NCBI GenBank assembly: GCA_030522415.1
Contig: CM060106.1
Coordinates: forward strand, 26,685,967-26,749,966
Origin: Channallabes apus
Lineage: Eukaryota; Chordata; Actinopteri; Siluriformes; Clariidae
DNA: 64,000 nucleotides
Reading direction: 5' to 3'
Under the pieces are notes generated by a model. The model saw only the letters and a program-made list of their open reading frames with translations, made no database searches and had not been told where the DNA came from. Positions 57,267 through 64,000 of this stretch are shown in pieces. Position 1 is the stretch's first letter, and each line of letters opens with the position of its first letter. Made by a program: the position numbers and the translations under genes.

Positions 57267-58003
57267 CTAGAGTAAGTGGAGACTTTTGCTTTCACCCCCT
57301 CCTGTCTCCCCCTTCTCATCTTACACAGTAAAAATTTCTCCCTTCGTCTGAATTAGACACACATTAACGGAAAGACTGTTGTTCTCTTCAAAATTATTAA
57401 AGCTTCTCCGCTTTATTTTAATGTTGCTCGCGACAGCGTAACAGCCCGTTAATTCATGCTCGTGTACTGATGAGATGGACAAACTGCTGGATGTCCTTTC
57501 TTTTATTTGCTGCATTGTTGGGCTATAGTACAAATTTTCGGGTGGATCCTGCACTTAAATCCAACTGAAAAAACTACTGAAGAACAAAACTCAGGCTCTA
57601 TACATGTATATGGCATTATATTCCTGCCACAATTCTGAGCGCATTGTTTGACATTTTGAGAGCAGACAAAGCACTATATGCGTGTGCAAGGTCTCCACTG
57701 CACGCTCAACAGCTCGATTCTCAATGTGTTCTCCGCGCACGCGCGACTTCTCAATTCTGTGCGCGCTCGACTCTGTCTGCACGCGCATGCAACATTTCTA
57801 AAGTAATAAAAAAACACCTACTATAGGGGCCAAAATAGAACTTTATTCAAATAAAAGTAAATACATAAATAAATTGTGTCATTTATAAATTACAATTGTA
57901 GTTCTACAGCAAAAAATACAAACTAAAATATCACTTTAAATAAAACATTTATGATAAATAAAATCATACACTAATAAACTGACAATAATAAACTGAAATA
58001 AAA

Positions 58004-58243
58004 TCAACACTGCCATCTGCTGGAGCTTTCCAAAGTTAAAAATTTACAAAGGCACACTACTGCTTTTTCTTGAGGCAAAGTCGTAAATGAGCTCTTCATA
58101 TGATAAAGCCTTTGATAATTGATGCTGACAATTGCCAGACCACTCATGCGCTCTTGTGCCATAGATGAGTGCAAGTACGTTTTGATGAGCTTCATTTTAG
58201 AAAAACTTGGCTCAGCAGAGGCAACAGTTACAGGGAGCGTCAC
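58004..58243 (-). pseudogene. hAT transposase dimerisation-domain fragment
   Basis: 79 codons: LPVTVASAEPSFSKMKLIKTY, then MSGLAIVSIN. This is the hAT C-terminal dimerisation motif as found in ZMYM/Dimer_Tnp_hAT proteins, with SAERSFS changed to SAEPSFS. It is on the opposite strand to the BED finger at 59,106, so it belongs to a different element. Confidence 0.75.
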
Positions 58244-59105
58244 TGTATCATATTAAGAAAGATGCGTTAGTCGTGAAATTATTACAGACATTAAAACACA
58301 TTATTAACGTCGAGACAATAAAATAAGGTTTCACAGGATTATGAACGTACCTGAAAGTGATGCACGGATTTGATAAGATTTGATAAGATTTGGTCTCCTC
58401 TTTTCCTTTATCTTGAAAAACGTAGGCTGAGTAACCATGTGGTTTTGATCGCACCATTAGTGTGGCATGATTTTTAGTCCCTAGGGTGGGGAGGGAGGTA
58501 GGGGGTTGTTTTGTTTTGTTCCTTATGTTTGTGGTGTATGTATTTTTATTTTGCTGTTTGTTATTCAGTTTATTTTTGTTTATAACTAAAACCTTGGTAT
58601 GTAACAATATTTGTTATTTTATATAATAATAGTCACTATTATTTCAGTGAATACCTAAGTTAAAAAGATTGAAACTAAATTTTGACTTGGAAAATGAACA
58701 AGTCTTGGTTTACGAGTACCGAGTGTCGGAGCCGGACAGTATCTGAGTTCATTTACTTGAGTACAGTACTTAAGTACAATTTTGAGGGATCTGTACTTTA
58801 CTCGAGTATCATTTTTGGGGAGTACTCATGACTTTACTCAAGTACATTTGAGAGGCAAATATTGTACTCTTTACTCCGCTACATTTCCATCCACAAGCGC
58901 GAGTACCCGTTACTTCTTCTAAAAAAAAGAATTTCTAAAAAAAAAAAAAAATTCTAAAAAATCTCAGAAACCCTCAATTTGTTGTTTCCCTCTCGGATTG
59001 TGCAGGCGCCACTGATTGGGACAGCCTATCAGCAATCAGCTTCAGTTTTCTGCCAAAGTCAACTCCATGGTCAGATAATGATTTAGATAAGAGACGAAAC
59101 CATGG

Positions 59106-59324
59106 ATGAAACAATGGATGAAGACGCAGCAGGTCCATTACGGGGAATGTGCCAACCCGTGGCCCCACCTCGCCAAACTATTTAAATTTTCTGTAAAAGT
59201 TAATGATAGTTTTCGCTTCAAGTGTTTGCTGTGTTTACCAAAACAGAACTACTACTACATCACCGCCTACAAAAATTCATCCTCCAACTTGCAGAGGTAT
59301 GTCAAGGTATGTACATTGAAATAA
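59106..59324 (+). pseudogene. hAT BED zinc finger exon
   Basis: The frame reads NPWPHLAKLFKF, then FKCLLCLPK (CxxC ligands) and AYKNSSSNLQRYVK. The final histidine ligand of the usual SSNLRKHxxxxH is replaced (QRYVK). A possible donor (AAG|GTATGT) follows at about 59,307. It is a BED domain of an hAT transposase, probably non-functional. Confidence 0.65.
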
Positions 59325-59658
59325 ACTTCCTTACATTTCTAAGCTAGATTCTAGCTACAGAAAAGTGCACTAAATGATTGGCTAGCTGCGATAATGCAGC
59401 TTTTTACATTCTCGGTTACGTTTGGGTAGTCGAAGCCACATACACCCGCCAATTTGCCATATTTTATTTTGTGTTTGTATGCATGTGTGTGCAGTGCGCG
59501 TGTAAAGCAAAAGCAAGTCTCATTAGAGAGGATAAAAATTCATGTTCTCTCTCTGTTCAAGGCTCAGCCTAATCTTTACATGTATGTTGCGTGCGTCATT
59601 GGAGACTGTGACTTTACTTCCTTAAAGTAAAGGATTATAGTGATAATATAGTAATATA

Positions 59659-61279
59659 CAGTGGTGTGAAAAACTATTTGCCCCCTTCCTGATGTCTTAT
59701 TCTTTTGCATGTTTGTCACACAAAATGTTTCTGATCATCAAACACATTTAACTATTAGTCAAAGATAACACAAGTAAACACAAAATGCAGTTTTTAAATG
59801 AGGGGTTTTATTATTTAGGGAGAAAAAAAATCCAAACCTACATAGCCCTGTGTGAAAAAGTAATTGCCCCCTGAACCTAATAACTGGTTGGGCCACCCTT
59901 AGCAGCAATAACTGCAATCAAGCGTTTGCGATAACTTGCAACGAGTCTTTTACAGCGCTCTGGAGGAATTTTGGCCCACTCATCTTTGCAGAATTGTTGT
60001 AATTCAGCTTTATTTGAGGGTTTTCTAGCATGAACCGCCTTTGTAAGGTCATGCCACAACATCTCAATAGGATTCAGGTCAGGACTTTGACTAGGCCACT
60101 CCAAAGTCTTCATTTAGTTTTTCTTCAGCCATTCAGAGGTGGATTTGCTGGTGTGTTTTGGGTCATTGTCCTGCTGCAGCACCCAAGATCGCTTCAGCTT
60201 GAGTTGACGAACAGATGGCCGGACATTCTCCTTCAGGATTTTTTTAGTAGACAGTAGAATTCATGGTTCCATCTATCACAGCAAGCCTTCCAGGTCCTGA
60301 AGCAGCAAAACAACCCCAGACCATCACACTACCACCACCATATTTTACTGTTGGTATGATGTTCTTTTTCTGAAATGCTGTGTTACTTTTACGCCAGATG
60401 TAACGGGACACGCACCTTCCAAAAAGTTCAACTTTTGTGTCATCGGTCCACAAGGTATTTTCCCAAAAGTCTTGGCAATCATTGAGATGATTTTTAGCAA
60501 AATTGAGACGAGCCTTAATGTTCTTTTTGCTTAAAAGTGGTTTGCGCCTTGGAAATCTGCCATGCAGGCCGTTTTTGCCCAGTCTCTTTCTTATGGTGGA
60601 GTCGTGAACACTGACCTTAATTGAGGCAAGTGAGGCCTGCAGTTCTTTAGATGTTGTCCTGGGGTCTTTTGTGGCCTCTCGGATGAGTTGTCTCTGCGCT
60701 CTTGGGGTAATTTTGGTCGGCCGGCCACTCCTGGGAAGGTTCACCACTGTTCCATGTTTTTGCCATTTGTGGATAATGGCTCTCACTGTGGTTCGCTGGA
60801 GTCCCAAAGCTTTAGAAATGGCTTTATAACCTTTACCAGACTGATAGATCTCAATTACTTTTGTTCTCATTTGTTCCTGAATTTCTTTGGATCTTGGCAT
60901 GATGTCTAGCTTTTGAGGTGCTTTTGGTCTACTTCTCTGTGTCAGGTAGCTCCTATTTAAGTGATTTCTTGATTGAAACAGGTGTGGCAGTAATCAGGCC
61001 TGGGGGTGACTACAGAAATTGAACTCAGGTGTGATAAACCACAGTTAAGTTATTTTTTAACAAGGGGGGCAATCATTTTTTCACACAGGGCCACGTAGAT
61101 TTGGAGTTTTTTTTCTCCCTTAATAACGTAAACCTTCATTTAAAAACTGCATTTTGTGTTCAATTATGTTATCTTTGACTAATAGTTAACGGTTTTTGAT
61201 GAGCAGAAACATTTAAGTGTGACAAACATGCAAAAGAATAAGAAATCAGGAAGGGGGCAAATAGTTTTTCACACCACTG
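59659..61279 (-). mobile_element. Complete Tc1-type transposon, dead transposase
   Basis: Inverted ends CAGTGGTGTGAAAAACTATT, flanked by the TA duplication (59,657-59,658 and 61,280-61,281), 1,621 bp. Long subterminal similarity (CTTCCTGATGTCTTATTCTT and complement) extends about 200 bp on each side. Confidence 0.93.
59877..60900 (-). pseudogene. Tc1-type transposase with nonsense and frame shift
   Basis: The first part (60,900-60,244) begins MPRSKEIQEQMRTKVIEIYQ and covers the helix-turn-helix region (YKAISKALGLQRTTVRAIIH), GRPTKI, the first catalytic block LWTDDTKVELFG and GGGSVMVWGCFA. Frame is lost near 60,244. The last part (60,113-59,877) has SPDLNPIEMLWHDL (catalytic E) and AKGGPTSY at the C-terminus, just after a TAA near 60,116. 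Confidence 0.9.
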
Positions 61280-61789
61280 TATATAGTGATTCCATTAGTG
61301 TGTCGCTCAATCGAGTGTCATTAGAGAGATTTCTTGTTTATTTTTCCGATCAAACAGTGTTTTCTTTAGATTCAAACACACACACACAAACGGAAACACT
61401 TATCTGTCGGGATTTATTTAAAGTAAAGTGCAAGTTCATTTGTTTTTTACTTAATATTTTGTGTTACAGTAATAATTTTTATGTATACATTTCTTTGGGC
61501 TGTGGAATGAATAATTTGAGTTTCCATTATTTCTTATGGGAAAATTAGATTTGATTACGAGTGTTTTGAAATACGAGCCCGCTTCCGGAACAAATTGTGT
61601 TTGTAATCCAAGATTCCACTGTAGTTATAACCAGGAAGTGACATGAATTTAAGCATGTTTACATAGTATTTGTAATATAGTTTGTATTTTGTGACCAAAA
61701 AAAGAAAAGCGCCAGACGCAATTGTTTATGGATAGATAAGTCTTCACGCTGCAATTACAGCTGAATGTTCTCTGTTAAATGTCCTTATC

Positions 61790-63010
61790 AGCTTTTCCCC
61801 CATATGGATCCTGATGTTCCTGCTCATTCTTTCAAAAATCTGTCAAGCCTTGGAGACATTTTGGCCTAGGCATAGATTTGGCCTACATGTTCTTGGTTTT
61901 GAACCACTTTATTGTAGTTGTGGCATTGTCTTTAGGTTTATTATCCTCTTAGAAGGTAGAACCTCAATTCTTAGTGTCAGGAACAGGATTTCTTTTAGAA
62001 GTGCCCCGTATTTGGTTCTGTATGCTTTCTGTTGATAAGACTCTGGAGATGGCCATTCATCCTTTCATCACAACCCGCCTTGACCATTGCAACTCTCTTC
62101 ATGGTATTTCAAAATCTCAAATCACCCGTTTTCAACTGGTTCAGAACGCAGCTGCTAAATTTCTCTTGAAAAAGAAAAAAAGGGATCATGTGACTCCGCT
62201 TTTGAAGGCCCTTCATTGGTTGCCTGTTCAATTGAGAAAACATTTTAAAATTGTACTTTTTTTTTTAAATCGTTACACCACCAAGCACCCATCTACTTAT
62301 CTGAATTGCTGCACCATCATACCCCCCTGAGAAGTTTGAGATCCTGTGACCAGAACCTCCTCTTAATCCCACACTCCAGACTCAAGCGTAGACGTGACCG
62401 TGCTTTTTCGGTTATTGGTCCTCGTCTTTGGAATGACTTGCCAATTGATATCGGAATGGCTCCTAGTTTGACTATTTTTAAATCCTTTCTAAAAACCCAT
62501 CTGTTTTCCCCGGCCTATTAAGCTCTACTGTGCCTATTAAGTTTCTGTGTTTCTGTTTGCTTCTTTTCTTTTAGGCTGTTATCGTGTACTTTTAACTTTT
62601 TATGATGTTATGATGTGGATGTACAGCACATTGGTCAGACTCGCGGCTCTTGTAAATGTGCTATATAAATAAACTAAACCAGTTTCTCAGTACCTGCTGA
62701 CAAAACAAGCTCACCTGCTTCACTATGGCGATTCTCAGGGTTGTCAGGCATGTTTGGGTTTCAGTAAAGTCCAAAAAGTTCATATTTAGTCTTATCAGTC
62801 CAAACAGGATTTTTTCCAGCTCTGCTTTTTTCAATATATATAATTTTAAAGCCCAGCTTTCTGGAAGCTTTGAGCAAGAGCTATATAAGCAGCTGCTTCC
62901 ATTCGTTTAGTCGAACCTCTCCATCTCCTTCAGACCTACCACTGGTCTTCAAGTTGTTGTTGTCTGACTAATTGTGTCTTTAGCTGGCAAAACCCTGGGG
63001 TTGTGCCATA
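61790..63010 (-). mobile_element. Possible Tc1-type remnant split by an L2 fragment
   Basis: Text on both sides of the L2 fragment (TGGCCTAGGCATAGATTTGG; TCTTATCAGTCCAAACAGGA and CTTTCTGGAAGCTTTGAGCA) resembles reversed fish Tc1-type transposase genes. I cannot read a catalytic block, so this is tentative. Confidence 0.3.
62030..62690 (+). mobile_element. L2-type LINE 3' fragment
   Basis: The + strand encodes FITTRLDHCNSL, FQLVQNAAAKFLLKKKKRDH, ALHWLPVQLRKHFKIVLF, then RAFSVIGPRLWNDLP and FKSFLKTHLFSPAY, the end of an L2/CR1-type ORF2. A 3' UTR ends TGTGCTATATAAATAAAC. It is from a different subfamily than the 34-kb copy and has a frame shift near 62,300. Confidence 0.88.
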
Positions 63011-64000
63011 TTCTTTTCATTTATGTAATAATGGCTCTTCTGCTAAGAACATTACTGAGTCGATTATATACCAATATAATCACTGTAGGCTTACACTTAA
63101 GATTCTGAGATGAACATATTCTTCAGTCTCAAAGAATCCTGGCTTGACTTCTACTGAAACTTTGAATCTCTTCAATTTCTTTGATCATAGAAACAATAAA
63201 ATTTGCATTGGTTTGGTTTCAGAAGTTTGGCAAAAGTTTGACTGTTTGTGCCAGTGACGGAGGTTTGGTTCTCCAATATTTGCACATTTATTTAATTTTG
63301 TAATGTAAATCTGTATCTAGTTTTTAAATAATATTTCACTGAATCAGTGTGCAGTTCAAATCCCTTTTTTTTCTTCAATTCCTGAGATGATGCACCCCCT
63401 AGTGGCAGTACGAGTAGTTCACTGAGAGATTTATTAAGATTTAATGAGGACTTTGTTGCATAATTATTCTTTCAAATATAAATCATTAGACATAACAAAT
63501 GTTTATTTTCAAGTATTAGTGAAATAACCATCTAAAATAAAATTCACTGACCCACTGTTTTTCACTGAGATAAAAATTTCAATAACAAAAAAAAGTATCA
63601 AAAGGTCATAAATTACAGACCATAATATATATAAATCATGATTTCAAATAAATCTGTACATGACAATACATCTGTGATGAAGCACATACATACTTATCAA
63701 ATGATCAAACGTAGCACCGACACAGCCGTGGATCTATGAGGATATGATTTGATTCTGCGCATTCCCTAGTCGAGCACCATGTGTTATAAAATGCATAAAC
63801 TATGAGAAGTCCCATAGGGTTGTACCTGGGCACAGACGTTATTGGGTGGCTGTGAGATCACAAGTACATGACCGGAATATTTTAACGTATAACTATCAGA
63901 TGTGTGTTCAGATATATTATTCAGGGGTCAAAAGGTCAAAATTTAAATACCAGCTAGTGTCCTAAGCAAAGCTGTGAATAAAGGTAGAAAATATTACGAG
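63011..64000. other. No gene or element identified
   Basis: AT-rich DNA at the right edge. No ORF, tRNA or transposon terminus that I can support. Confidence 0.5.

Larger units (their letters stand above)
56927..59330 (+). mobile_element. hAT remnant, interrupted by a TA-flanked element
   Basis: Begins CAGTGTTGGGTGTAACGCGT, a common fish hAT terminus. It breaks off at 56,968 and appears to resume near 58,740 with TACTTGAGTACAGTACTTAAG. A BED finger exon follows at 59,106-59,324. The left duplication is not defined because the partner end was not found. Confidence 0.55.
56969..61621. mobile_element. Nest bounded by CAGTGGAACCTCG termini
   Basis: The left end CAGTGGAACCTCGGAATACG (56,969, preceded by TA) and the right end CCAAGATTCCACTG (61,621, followed by TA) are inverted matches. 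The interior contains an hAT fragment, a BED exon and a complete Tc1. It may be one element with insertions or two partial copies of one family. A further end is at 15,960. Confidence 0.45.

Overview
This is vertebrate nuclear DNA, almost certainly from a teleost fish. Its one host gene is spread over small exons with GT-AG introns. Everything else is typical fish interspersed repeat: Tc1, hAT and Harbinger-type DNA transposons, L2 and L1 LINEs, tRNA-derived SINEs with the fish central domain, an endogenous retrovirus, and long CA/CT/TA microsatellites. The Tc1 density would fit an otophysan such as a catfish, but that is only a guess. There is no prokaryotic, CRISPR or operon-like content.

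Left end (about 80-6,940, + strand): eleven exons of an atlastin gene, best matching atlastin-2 (atl2), the dynamin-like GTPase that fuses ER membranes. The first, N-terminal exon lies outside the window or is lost. This copy looks like a pseudogene. It has an in-frame TAA inside the GTPase domain (4685-4687) and no 5' splice site after the exon ending near 5511. Its last exon stops inside the first membrane segment, with the poly(A) signal overlapping the stop codon. About 19 kb away (21,801-24,030) is a diverged inverted copy of the first two exons and their introns, on the - strand. Insertions in one arm are absent from the other: a solo LTR in arm 1 and a Tc1 fragment in arm 2.

Middle (7-30 kb): a transposon graveyard. 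It holds an L2 fragment cut at both ends, hAT elements with exact 8-bp target duplications (8,872-9,883 and 25,854-27,311), L1 3' pieces, a full-length SINE with 12-bp target duplications, a Harbinger-like MITE, repeated tRNA-like modules and Z-DNA-prone CA/CG tracts.

30.6-46.7 kb: three nested layers. A 29-bp minisatellite of about 110 copies was split by a near full-length L2 LINE (33,727-46,018, - strand). The LINE was split by a 7.3-kb endogenous retrovirus (35,975-43,288, - strand). The two 428-bp LTRs look identical and the 4-bp target duplication is exact, so the provirus is young. It nevertheless has broken gag and env remnants and no recognisable pol, which implies mobilisation in trans.

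Right end (46.7-64 kb): decayed Tc1, L2 and L1 copies, an hAT element reduced to a BED zinc finger, a Tc1 copy with a long transposase ORF, a 54-bp SINE insertion with a perfect 12-bp target duplication, and a further nest of hAT, TA-flanked and Tc1 elements. No intact host gene is seen right of 6.9 kb. I found no clear new biological system. The best leads are the inverted atl2 duplication with its decayed, tail-truncated copy, and the young pol-less provirus with about 3 kb of unassigned internal sequence.
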